NCBI GenBank assembly: GCA_002077045.2
Contig: KZ111147.1
Coordinates: forward strand, 1,457,589-1,507,497
Length of the DNA stretch: 49,909 nucleotides
Source of the DNA: Rachicladosporium sp. CCFEE 5018
Lineage: Eukaryota > Ascomycota > Dothideomycetes > Cladosporiales > Cladosporiaceae
Reading direction: 5' to 3'
The translations under genes and the position numbers were made by a program. This document shows positions 9,030-16,949 of this stretch, one piece after another. Numbering within the stretch: position 1 is the stretch's first letter; each line of letters begins with the position of its first letter. Below the pieces are notes generated by a model, which was not told the DNA's origin, ran no database searches, and worked only from the letters and a program-made list of their open reading frames with translations.

Positions 9030-10184
9030 TCATATATCGTTACCGTACACGCATAGCTGTACCGGCTTCTCGTCAACGACAGAGTCCGCCATACCGCCTC
9101 TGCAGCAGCATTTCACTGGCTGTCCACTTTCTGCGTCTCGCATCCGTGCCTCAAGCTGCCGTGCAGACGTCTCGGACACCGCACCCAGTACTGTTGCAGT
9201 GGTGATACCACCGAGAGAGCCGAAGGGTTCAAGCATCGTGTCGATGTCGTCTGACACCTTGGTTGCTGCACCACTGAAGCGGCTGTTCAGACTATCAGTG
9301 ATCGCGTTGCCATTAGAGACGCGAATCGTGATGTCTGTCAATCCTCCCGTGCGTTCATGAGATTCCTCTGCAGCGCCGTCGATACCCGCACTGGCGCTGC
9401 AGGGCGACAGTGCTGTGATCAGCCTCTCCACCTGCTTCCGCAATCCATGAACCAAGCCCTTACCCGAGACGTTGAACTTGATCATACCCGTAATCGAGTC
9501 AACATGGTCGACGTGGACAATCATCCGCTTGATACGCTTAATGTACATGTCGGGCATACCCAGGAACGGTCGGGTCTTCGTTGGCGTCACCCCAGAAGAC
9601 AGTCGACACCTGAGCCTCACAGTGATGCCGGAGAAGGTGACGAAGAGTACGAAAGTGTTGGTTCCGTAGATAATGTCTGCGCATTCATCGTGCAGTTGTC
9701 GGCAGGTTTGCAGTAGACTAGTGTTGCCTTTCTGCCACACTACATTGCTCGCATTGGGTATTCGAGGGGGTGACCGATCGCCTGATGTCAAGCCAGCCAA
9801 TCCCCTGCTGTCCGCTGGAGTCGATGAGTTGGAAGTACCAGGCACCGGCATTCCCTTCGCCACTCGTCTCTGCACGGCACCGAAGTTGAGAGCATGAGTA
9901 GCCAGTGGACTTGGGGTACTGCTCAAAGCCTGAGTAGTAGGCAGGAGGTAGGACAAGATTTCTAACCGCAGCTCCAGCGGTAATCTCAGCAGGGGGAACT
10001 TGGGCTTCTTGCTCGCTGGTGAACGAGATCGCGTCTCGAGCTCGGTCCAGCTTTCATGCCGATGCAATGGAACTCGGAGGTGATCATGTTGTGGAGTCGC
10101 AGGCAGCGTGGGATGCACATCCGGAGAGATGAGGTAGTCCCTACAGTTCCATGTGCCCGTGTCCATGCCGGTGCGATGGCTCAT
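9030..10184 (-). CDS. F-box-like / DUF7730-type protein, copy A
   Basis: This intronless ORF encodes 384 residues. After a disordered, Ser/Pro-rich start with basic KKPKFPLLR comes RLPLELRLEILSYLLP, an F-box-like motif common in dothideomycete proteins. At mid-protein is TSLLQTCRQLHDECADIIYG with NTFVLFVTFSG, the hallmark of the DUF7730-type family. Such proteins are thought to be substrate receptors or scaffolds; the target is unknown. The C-terminus carries a triple cysteine (VKCCCRGG) kept in both copies. It is divergent from the true F-box gene at 10624 across 439 bp. Copy B differs at only about six residues. The start ATG is the only good one before the conserved part. Confidence 0.75.
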   Translation of the reverse strand: MSHRTGMDTGTWNCRDYLISPDVHPTLPATPQHDHLRVPLHRHESWTELETRSRSPASKKPKFPLLRLPLELRLEILSYLLPTTQALSSTPSPLATHALNFGAVQRRVAKGMPVPGTSNSSTPADSRGLAGLTSGDRSPPRIPNASNVVWQKGNTSLLQTCRQLHDECADIIYGTNTFVLFVTFSGITVRLRCRLSSGVTPTKTRPFLGMPDMYIKRIKRMIVHVDHVDSITGMIKFNVSGKGLVHGLRKQVERLITALSPCSASAGIDGAAEESHERTGGLTDITIRVSNGNAITDSLNSRFSGAATKVSDDIDTMLEPFGSLGGITTATVLGAVSETSARQLEARMRDAESGQPVKCCCRGGMADSVVDEKPVQLCVYGNDI

Positions 10185-10623
10185 GAAGGTTCATCGCAAG
10201 TTGACACGAAGTGAGGAGGCGGTCTGTAGTACCTTAGTCTTGGCACATTGAGCATTGACTCCAATGTTTACGGGGTTAGACTTCGACTCATCGATGCGCC
10301 CTGTCTTCCTTCTTCCTCCATTTGCCAACAATAAGCAACCATGGAGAATCAACACAGTCCAGCTGCGAAGCAAAGTATGATCGGAGGGGAGGGGAGGAGG
10401 CTGCTTATGCAGTGCCAGGCCAGCGGTGGTCGCAGGAGTCTTTCATATAGCCCCATGGTTGGGGTGGACGCCATTTGAGCCCATTGTGACCATCTGGACT
10501 TCGGGAATCGTCGTCCAGGCCATCACACCAACCAAGCGAGGAGAAGAGATCGGAAAGTACGAAGTGAAAAGAGAGAAAAGCCAGAGAACCAGGATCCCAA
10601 GAACTGAGAACGATACAATCAAG
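10185..10623. other. Divergent promoter of the two F-box-type genes, copy A
   Basis: These 439 bp lie between two divergent starts and should hold both promoters. The F-box frame stays open upstream of its ATG as far as 10426, but that stretch reads like leader sequence: no domain, and the F-box itself begins right after the downstream ATG. The region is very similar to copy B (32423-32861). Confidence 0.4.
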
Positions 10624-10884
10624 ATGGACCTCATCCTGCCCACGGAGATTGTCACGCACATCTTCCTGTCCTTACCAACTGTTACGTCCGCTTTATCACT
10701 GGCCTCGACCTGTCGAAGCTTTCACGCAATCTTCCATTCGAGTANNNNNNNNNNNNNNNNNNNNNNNNNNNNNNNNNNNNNNNNNNNNNNNNNNNNNNNN
10801 NNNNNNNNNNNNNNNNNNNNNNNNNNNNNNNNNNNNNNNNNNNNAGTTGAGGCAGAGGAGTTTGGGGTTGCGGTCAGTGATTGA
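10624..10884 (+). CDS. F-box protein, copy A, interrupted by assembly gap
   Basis: The visible N-terminus MDLILPTEIVTHIFLSLPTV is a canonical F-box, the Skp1-binding domain of SCF receptors. After 121 bases the gene runs into 100 N (10745-10844); the last 40 bases encode the C-terminus EAEEFGVAVSD and the stop. Copy B (32862-33911) shows the full 349-residue protein. Exactly 889 bp of copy B correspond to the gap. Both 889 and 100 leave remainder 1 when divided by 3, so a reading through the N run stays in frame by accident. All visible coding bases after 10644 match copy B. The gene is probably intact in the organism. Confidence 0.85.
   Translation: MDLILPTEIVTHIFLSLPTVTSALSLASTCRSFHAIFHSSXXXXXXXXXXXXXXXXXXXXXXXXXXXXXXXXXXVEAEEFGVAVSD
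10745..10844. other. Assembly gap 1 (100 N)
   Basis: A run of exactly 100 N, evidently a placeholder. The 100 bases on each side (10645-10744 and 10845-10944) match copy B perfectly, and the first mismatches lie just outside at 10644 and 10945. Copy B carries 889 bp here (32983-33871). The natural reading is that the missing stretch is identical in both copies and was assigned only to B. Confidence 0.9.
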
Positions 10885-10997
10885 GTCTTCGTTCATTTCT
10901 TTCCCACCATAAGTATAGACACACTATAATACGGCCATCTCCTCATCAAACTTATTCACGGATCTGGCTGAGCGCCTTGCTGCTGCTGCGGACTGCC

Positions 10998-11396
10998 TCA
11001 TTGCTGTGGCACGCTTCCGTGCGGTCCCATCTGCGGCGGCATCTCACCCTGTAATCCGCCACCATTTCCGCCAGGCATTTGCCCTGGCATCATTTCCTGC
11101 ATCGTCGGCATCTGCCCAGGCATGTACCCTTGGGGCATTTGGCTCGGCACATACCCTGGCTGTAGTGGATTAGCTTGCTGCGCTGATGAGCCCGCATCAA
11201 AGTTCTGATCTCGCATGTCGCGCCAACGTCTGCGATGACTTGGGCGAACCCAGGCACGACGATCGGGATGCGCTCGACCGTTCGGCCAGCCGCCCCAGTG
11301 CGCGATGGAGAGCGGGCCAGTGTAGATACCTGATGGGTAGTTGTTGTGCTGGAGAGGAAGAGGAAGTGGCGGAGAGTCCGAGTTGCGGTTGCCCAT
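10998..11396 (-). CDS. Small Pro/Gln/Met-rich protein with N-myristoylation-type start, copy A
   Basis: The ORF encodes 132 residues; I do not recognise a family. It starts MGNRNSDS, fitting the N-myristoyltransferase pattern (Gly2, small residue at position 6). A central arginine-rich part (RAHPDRRAWVRPSHRRRW) is followed by a low-complexity tail of repeated Gln-Met-Pro units (MPGQMPTMQEMMPGQMPGG). An in-frame ATG upstream exists only in copy A; copy B has none, so the MGNRNS start is preferred. Copy B (34027-34425) keeps length and frame with three substitutions. It converges on the F-box gene, stops 113 bp apart. Myristoylation is predicted, not shown. Confidence 0.65.
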   Translation of the reverse strand: MGNRNSDSPPLPLPLQHNNYPSGIYTGPLSIAHWGGWPNGRAHPDRRAWVRPSHRRRWRDMRDQNFDAGSSAQQANPLQPGYVPSQMPQGYMPGQMPTMQEMMPGQMPGGNGGGLQGEMPPQMGPHGSVPQQ

Positions 11397-12416
11397 CTTT
11401 TGAAGTGCTGATGATGAGGAGAAGTAGAGTGTGTAGTACCAGAGATGAGGGAGCAAGTTCTCCAAGAATTACGAATGAACAGTACGGGAAGAGACCATTG
11501 CCTGCATTCTCCATCCTTGGGGTCGCATTGTCTACGCATCCGTAGGGTTGCTCTATGCCGCCATCAATTTCAGTCAACAGCGGAGATGAGTACTCCTTAC
11601 GAGCCTCCGTGAAAAACGCGGCTCACGCCATGGTCTGGTGAACGTTGAGATCTGCATTGATCCCTGTGAGTAGAATTCTGTGGCTTCAATGACTTGCAGT
11701 TGATCCTGACACACATAGTGTCAGGTATCGGGTTCGTTGAAGATGAAGGTGATCAAATATTATTAGTGAACGCTCTAAAGGCCCGTGCGTTTTGACGACA
11801 TCAGGCCCGATTAGATGTGCATTGCTTCGACATTACCTCCACACGCCAACCGCTGCCCAGACACTGGGCGGACATGCATGGCGAATCATGGTTTGCAGCT
11901 CGCAATTCTCGAGCATGGCGCGACTCGTCGTCGCCTTCACCAGCGCCCGTCAGGCGATCTCAGGAGCTGGGTGCAAAATGATCTCGAATATCACACTTCT
12001 AGCAGAAGAACCTCCATCATGAGCTACCATATATGGCGATTCCATCGCAATCTCCACCGCAATATGACTTGGCATGCTCACGCCCAGACATGAACCCCGG
12101 TGCGCTAGCGAGGAACCGCGCTTCATCTTGCTTTCGCGCAGACGCAGCGTAAGGAATGGAGTGGTGAATGGGGTTATGCAAAGCCATGGCAGTGACCTCC
12201 ACTTTGCTTCGCCATCGACAATAAGGCCGCGTGAAGAAACGCCGGGAGCCTTGGTCTACGCCTCAGCGTAGCTCTCACGATCACTTGACGTGGGAAAGCA
12301 AGGTATAAGTATGCTGGAGGAGTAGCTGATTTTGCAACTCCTTCGCCGTCCCCTTTCGAGTCATCTCATTGTGTTCTATTCATCAGTAGAGGAAGGCAAA
12401 GTAGCATTGTGTCATC
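11397..12416. other. Spacer between the MGNRNS gene and the sugar transporter, copy A
   Basis: About 1 kb containing the promoters of two divergent genes. Short open frames occur on both strands, but differences from copy B fall without codon pattern. A TATA-like TATAAGT at 12304-12310 lies about 110 bp upstream of the transporter start. Copy B has lost everything equivalent to 12101-12767. Confidence 0.4.
12304..12310 (+). promoter_or_regulatory. TATA-like element of sugar transporter, copy A
   Basis: TATAAGT stands 107-113 bp upstream of the ATG at 12417, a plausible core-promoter distance for a fungal gene. It lies inside the segment deleted from copy B. Assignment rests on sequence and spacing alone. 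Confidence 0.35.
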
Positions 12417-14417
12417 ATGGGATTCGCGTTGAAGAAGCCAGAAGGCACTCCAGGTGCAGCCTGGCCAGCAATCTGCATTGGTGGGTAGCGTACCAGTGGT
12501 ATCGGAACCAGGGAGCTGACGGATCAAAGGTCTGTTCGTTGCCTTTGGCGGTGTACTCTTCGGCTATGACACCGGTACTATTGGAGGTATTCTGGCCATG
12601 CCATAGTAAGCAGGATCGACACCAACGGAACTACAGAGCGAAGCTGACGACTTCGAAAGTTGGATCTCGACATTTGCCACCGAAGGGCGCACAGAGATCA
12701 CGCCCGCAGAAGACTCGCTCACTGTCTCGATCTTGTCCGCGGGTACATTCTTCGGCGCCCTGCTGTCAGCGCCATGTGCAGATATCCTGGGCCGCCGATG
12801 GGGTATCTTTGCCTCTTGCGCGATTGTGTTCAATCTTGGCGTGATCTTGCAGACTGCAAGCACAAGTCAGCCGTTGTTCATTGCAGGTAGGTGTATCGCC
12901 GGACTCGGCGTCGGTCTGATATCTGCAATGATTCCGCTATACCAATCCGAGACGTCGCCAAAGTGGATACGTGGTACTGTGGTTGGAGCGTATCAGCTAG
13001 CAATTACGATCGTAAGACATCTCGAGGCATTACTAGGAAGTGCATCGACTGATCACATTCGTAGGGATTGTTGCTTGCCGCCATCGTCAACAACGCCACA
13101 GCGCTTCGCAACGATTCCGCATCATACCGTATCCCAATCGCAGTCCAGTTCCTATGGTCGCTTATCATTTGCGGTGGCCTGCTGCTTCTGCCCGAAACCC
13201 CACGTTTCTTGATCAAGCAGGACAAGCACGAGCAGGTAAGCTGACGGCATATTTCCAACGTGATCTATACTGACTCGATCAAAGGCTGCCAAAGCGCTAA
13301 GTGTACTCAGACGCCTCGACGTGACTCACCCAGCCTTGGTCGAGGAGCTTTCGGAGATCGAAGCGAATCACCGCTACGAGATGAGTCTCGAGAAGGCGAG
13401 CTACCTTGACTGCTTCAGAGGAAACATCGGCAAGCGTCTGCTCACTGGTTGTCTCCTTCAGGGTCTGCAGCAGCTTACTGGAGTGCAAGCTATACTGAAC
13501 TCCTTGGGAGAAGTGCCCACTGACAACGTACTGCAGCAACTTCATCTTCTACTACGGCACCCAGTATTTCCAAAACGCTGGATTCGAAGATCCGTTCATC
13601 ATCTCTGTCATCACGAAGTACGGTACACGCTGAAAGAGGATCAGACACAGTGACGCTAACAATCGTGTAGCTGCGTAAACGTATTCTCGACATTCCCAGG
13701 ACTTTATCTGGTCGAGAAGCTCGGTCGCAGGAATCTCCTGCTACTCGGAGCATCGGGCATGGCTGTGAGTCTGACTAATGGTCCCCAAATCACGGCTACT
13801 CATTGACTTTTCTCATATGTCTGCCAATTCATCGTAGCCATCACTGGTACAGTCGCCGGTACCACTGACCGAGCTGCGCAACAAGCTGCGATCGCCTTTG
13901 TCTGCATCTACATCTACTTCTTCGCCAGTACCTGGGGTCCTGTAGCTTGGGTCGTCACCGGCGAGATATTTCCGCTGAAAGTTAGGGCGAAGTGTTTGTC
14001 AATGACCTCGGCTACCAATTGGCTCCTGTTAGTATCCTCCCTTGACGCGCAATCACGATCGGATAGCTAATGCCTCCTAGTAACTTCGCCATCGCCTACG
14101 CGACCCCATACATGGTCCGCGACGGCCCCGGCTACGCCAATCTCCAATCCAAGGTCTTCTTCATCTGGGGCGGCTGCTGCTTCATCTGCATTATCTTTAC
14201 TTGGTTCCTGATCTACGAGACCAAGGGTCTTTCGCTTGAGCAAGTCGATGAATTGTACCAGACCGTGAACAAGGCATGGCAGAGCAAGAAATTCAGGCCG
14301 CAGATCAGCTTCCACGAAGTATCAGACATCAAGAACGATGGCCGTGCGATGAGTCTGGCTGAGATGGGTGCTGAGGTTCAGAGGAAGAAGAGTGTTGGGC
14401 ATGAGGAGAACTTGTGA
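12417..14417 (+). pseudogene. MFS sugar transporter, copy A, broken splice acceptor
   Basis: This is a sugar porter of the major facilitator superfamily. Nine exons rebuild a 527-residue frame: 12417-12480, 12530-12605, 12660-13011, 13065-13235, 13285-13484, 13537-13617, 13671-13764, 13819-14027 and 14081-14417. Family marks are GGVLFGYDTGTIGG, DILGRRWG, GRCIAGLGVG, PETPRFL, QQLTGVNFIFYYG, FASTWGPVAWVVTGEIFP and YETKGLSLEQVDELY. Intron 5 starts with GC (13485) instead of GT. Intron 7 lacks its acceptor: 13817-13818 is AT where copy B has AG. Retention hits an in-frame stop, and the next AG (13836) shifts the frame. All else looks healthy, so decay is recent or the base is an error. Substrate cannot be told from sequence. 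Confidence 0.75.
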
Positions 14418-14684
14418 GGCAAAGGACACGATAACGGCCGCCGCCTCGTACATGCCAATGCAGCGGACAGGACGATGAGACTGAGGATCAAAATGTTCCC
14501 ATTACAGATATCTAGGATCTAAATCGAATGCTCTCAATATGCCCTCGTGGCTGCCATGTGATCTTTGAGCTCGGACCCTGTCACATGCCACTATCAAGAG
14601 CTTTGAAACTCATATTGCATTCCACATAACTTCTCATATCACCGTGACGGATCGAAATCTTCCCCCCTCGTCTAACTCTCCACA

Positions 14685-15443
14685 ATGCCCGTAACGAATA
14701 TCCTCATCGTCGGCGCCAATGGCTTCGTCGGCCTCGAAGTCCTCACCCTCGCACTCAAGAATCCCTACCTAACCCAAATCTACACCCTCTCTCGACAACC
14801 GCTCCCCAACAACCTATCCTCCCACAAGAAGGTGACCCAACTGCTCCACCCAGACTTCAATACCATCCCTCCAGCGCTCTACGAGACTCTCCGCGACTCA
14901 GGCGTGCAAGCCTGCATATGGGCAGTCGGCAAACCAAACCTGAAACAATACAAGAACCTCGACGAAGCTCGAGATGTGTTGATTCAGCTACCCGTCAAAG
15001 TCGCAGAGGACTTGGCAAAGACCTGCGCAGTCCCAGCCATGGAAGCGCAAGGCGGCAAATTCATCCACCCATTCCGCTTCGTCTTCGTCTCGGCCTGGGG
15101 CGCCGAGCGGGACTCGAACAGAAGTCTATGGGTCTGGGGCGAGAGTCGGAAGATCAAGGGCGCTGCTGAGAAAGCGCTTGTGGATATCATGGAGGCGAGC
15201 GAGATTGTGGATGGGAAGAGGAGTTTTGAGGTTACATGTCTTAGGGCTGGGACTGTGTTGAGGCGAGGGAAGGACCTGGGGACTGTAATTGCTATGGGGA
15301 CTACGCCGAGCATAGCAGTGGATTTGCTCGCCAGGAGGGCGATAGGGGTGGCATTGGATGGGGAGGTAGATGGTAAGAGGATACTGGAGAATGCCGAAAT
15401 TATGGGACCGGATTGGGCGGATATCAATATCATCAATGCGTGA
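14685..15443 (+). CDS. NAD(P)-binding Rossmann-fold protein, copy A
   Basis: This intronless ORF encodes 252 residues. It opens with MPVTNILIVGANGFVGLEVL, a beta strand followed by GxNGxxG, the dinucleotide-binding loop of atypical short-chain dehydrogenases (TIP30/FMP52-like and NmrA-like families). Further fold marks are ACIWAVGKPN after the fourth strand region and FRFVFVSAWGAERDSN, where a Ser would be the catalytic position; no clear YxxxK is present. Reaction and substrate are unknown. The start has context CACAATGC and lies 267 bp after the transporter. The first 440 or so bases are almost identical to copy B, while the rest differs by about 12%, mostly silently. Confidence 0.8.
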   Translation: MPVTNILIVGANGFVGLEVLTLALKNPYLTQIYTLSRQPLPNNLSSHKKVTQLLHPDFNTIPPALYETLRDSGVQACIWAVGKPNLKQYKNLDEARDVLIQLPVKVAEDLAKTCAVPAMEAQGGKFIHPFRFVFVSAWGAERDSNRSLWVWGESRKIKGAAEKALVDIMEASEIVDGKRSFEVTCLRAGTVLRRGKDLGTVIAMGTTPSIAVDLLARRAIGVALDGEVDGKRILENAEIMGPDWADINIINA

Positions 15444-15755
15444 TGTAGGCACTGTTGGATGTGAATGAACGATGTATATGACTTCAAACGATTCAAACAC
15501 AGGCGCAAGTGCATTCAAGTTCCAATGACTGCTTTCCATGCACCGCTGATACAAACTGCATATCCTATCAAACTAGTGCGAGCACCCTAAAGCACAAGTG
15601 TCCTGGGTATGCCGAGTTCTAACAATCGTTGAACCTGCTCCACTTCCATCCGCCTCCGCCATCTATGCTTTCGTAGCCGTCATCCCGTGCTCAATTCCTT
15701 ACTCATCGACTTTCATCATTCGCTATTCATGAATACGCGGCTGATCAACCACCAC
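15444..15755. other. Convergent 3' spacer between oxidoreductase and YOP1, copy A
   Basis: These 312 bp lie between two convergent stops and should hold both terminators. I see no coding or structural signal. The copy B equivalent is 37806-38117. Confidence 0.35.
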
Positions 15756-16525
15756 CTAAGAGGCCTTGCCAGTAGCTTGGCCAGTAGCCTGGCTGGCGGA
15801 GGCACGGAGGTTGGCGGATGTGGAGGCGGAGTTGCCCTGGCTGAAGAAGCGGGAGAACAGAGGCTGGAGGAGAGATCGGAAGACGATCTGCGCACCACTG
15901 TAATGTTGTGTCAGTCATGTTTTACTCGGTCGATATGGGAAACATTTGATAGACGTACCCAGTCTGGGGAAGAGCCATCCAGAGGACGAGAATGAACTTG
16001 AATGTGTAGTAAAAGGGGAACCAGTAGACGGCATTGACAGCAGACTCGATCACAGTGAGGAATGCGTAGGTCACCCAGTACTATCACAAGTATACATCAG
16101 CTTTCGTCTCATCATATCAGAGATCCTGCAGGCAGCACTTACCGTCAACCACTGCGTGTCATCCGCCTTGCCCGAAGTGAACAGCGCATCAAGCGAGTAG
16201 TACGCCGGAATCACAAAGCCAGCAGTGTTGACCAGGAACTCGCCGGCGATGTTGAAGAAAATGAGGAAGAAGTAGAGGGCGCCGAGGCCGAGGACGACGT
16301 AGACCTTGGGGACGCTGGTCTGCTGCTCGAATTGCTGGAGTTGCGGGTACTTAGACAGCGACTTGTCGAGCTGCGACAGGTGGTACTGCGCTGTGAAGAC
16401 ATCGTTAGTCGGGCGTTGCTGTATATGGGCGGCGCTTGGATGGTGGTATTGCTGCTGTGGTGGGCTTGCGATAAGGCGGTGGGGAGGGGCATACCTTTTT
16501 CTTGGATGGAGCCGGATTGAGACAT
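15756..16525 (-). CDS. yop1: Yop1, REEP/DP1 ER-shaping protein, copy A
   Basis: Yop1 inserts two hydrophobic hairpins into the ER membrane and bends it into tubules with reticulons. Four exons: 16525-16495, 16390-16143, 16080-15959 and 15897-15756 (introns 104, 62, 61 and nothing further), giving 180 residues, the usual length. The TB2/DP1/HVA22 domain is clear: VVLGLGALYFFLIFFNIAGE, GFVIPAYYSLDAL, DDTQWLTYWVTYAFLTVIES and YWFPFYYTFKFILVLWM. The tail is Ser/Ala/Thr-rich. The N-terminal exon MSQSGSIQEK was fixed by donor GTATGC and phase. The promoter side (16526-16949) carries a near-invariant block with a CRE-like and an E-box site. Copy B (38118-38887) has the same exon lengths. Confidence 0.95.
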
Positions 16526-16701
16526 GATGGCGAGTGGGGATATGGGGTTGATTTGTGGAGTGGGAGATGGTGGTGTGGCGGTGTTGCGGGATGGAGGTTG
16601 TTATCGGTGGTCGTTGAGGTTGTGTGTCAAGGGTTGAGGAAGCGAGCAATTAGAAGCTGTTACGCGCTTGGTGGGACAGTGCATGGAAGAGCAAGGACAA
16701 G

Positions 16702-16709
16702 TTACGTCA
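16702..16709 (+). promoter_or_regulatory. CRE/ATF-type site TTACGTCA upstream of YOP1, copy A
   Basis: TTACGTCA (reverse complement TGACGTAA) is the consensus of fungal CREB/ATF bZIP factors such as Atf1. It stands about 180 bp upstream of the YOP1 ATG and 14 bases before a CACGTG. Copy B has it at 39065-39072. Binding is inferred. Confidence 0.45.
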
Positions 16710-16723
16710 GTGGTTGCTGCTAT

Positions 16724-16729
16724 CACGTG
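16724..16729. promoter_or_regulatory. E-box CACGTG upstream of YOP1, copy A
   Basis: CACGTG within TATCACGTGCG, close to the CRE-like site. The copy B equivalent is 39087-39092. It may bind a bHLH factor; no direct evidence. Confidence 0.35.
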
Positions 16730-16949
16730 CGAATATGTACTGTGACTGCACATCTTTGTCATTTGTCAATGCGAGTATTGGAGAAGTGCAAACAATTAGT
16801 GCCAGGCGGCGGCAGAGCACTGAGTAAGCCTGACCGAACACTGACGTTAAAGAGACAAGATTCGGCGAGACGCAGGAGGCGAGACTCAGCAGGTCCTTAT
16901 TGACGACACCGGGACTCGATAATGCTAGCTTCTATGACGGTATGGTCTA

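Larger units (their letters stand above)
16526..16949. other. YOP1 upstream region, copy A
   Basis: These 424 bp lie between the YOP1 start and the LAS21 stop. The part next to YOP1 (16526-16620) is heavily diverged from copy B, whereas 16640-16900 differs at only a few bases. The conserved part contains TTACGTCA and CACGTG. No ORF is supported. Confidence 0.45.

Noticed and set aside
10426..10623. N-terminal extension of the F-box protein
   Set aside because: The extension has no domain and the F-box starts directly after the downstream ATG at 10624; in copy B the same holds for 32862.
11090..11577. Overlapping minus-strand frames near the MGNRNS gene
   Set aside because: They are other frames of the same region and lack conserved starts between copies.
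12606..12659. In-frame stops TAG TAA as a nonsense lesion in the transporter
   Set aside because: They lie inside a normal 54-nt intron (GTAAGC..AAG, branch-like GCTGAC); splicing gives MPYWISTFA in phase.
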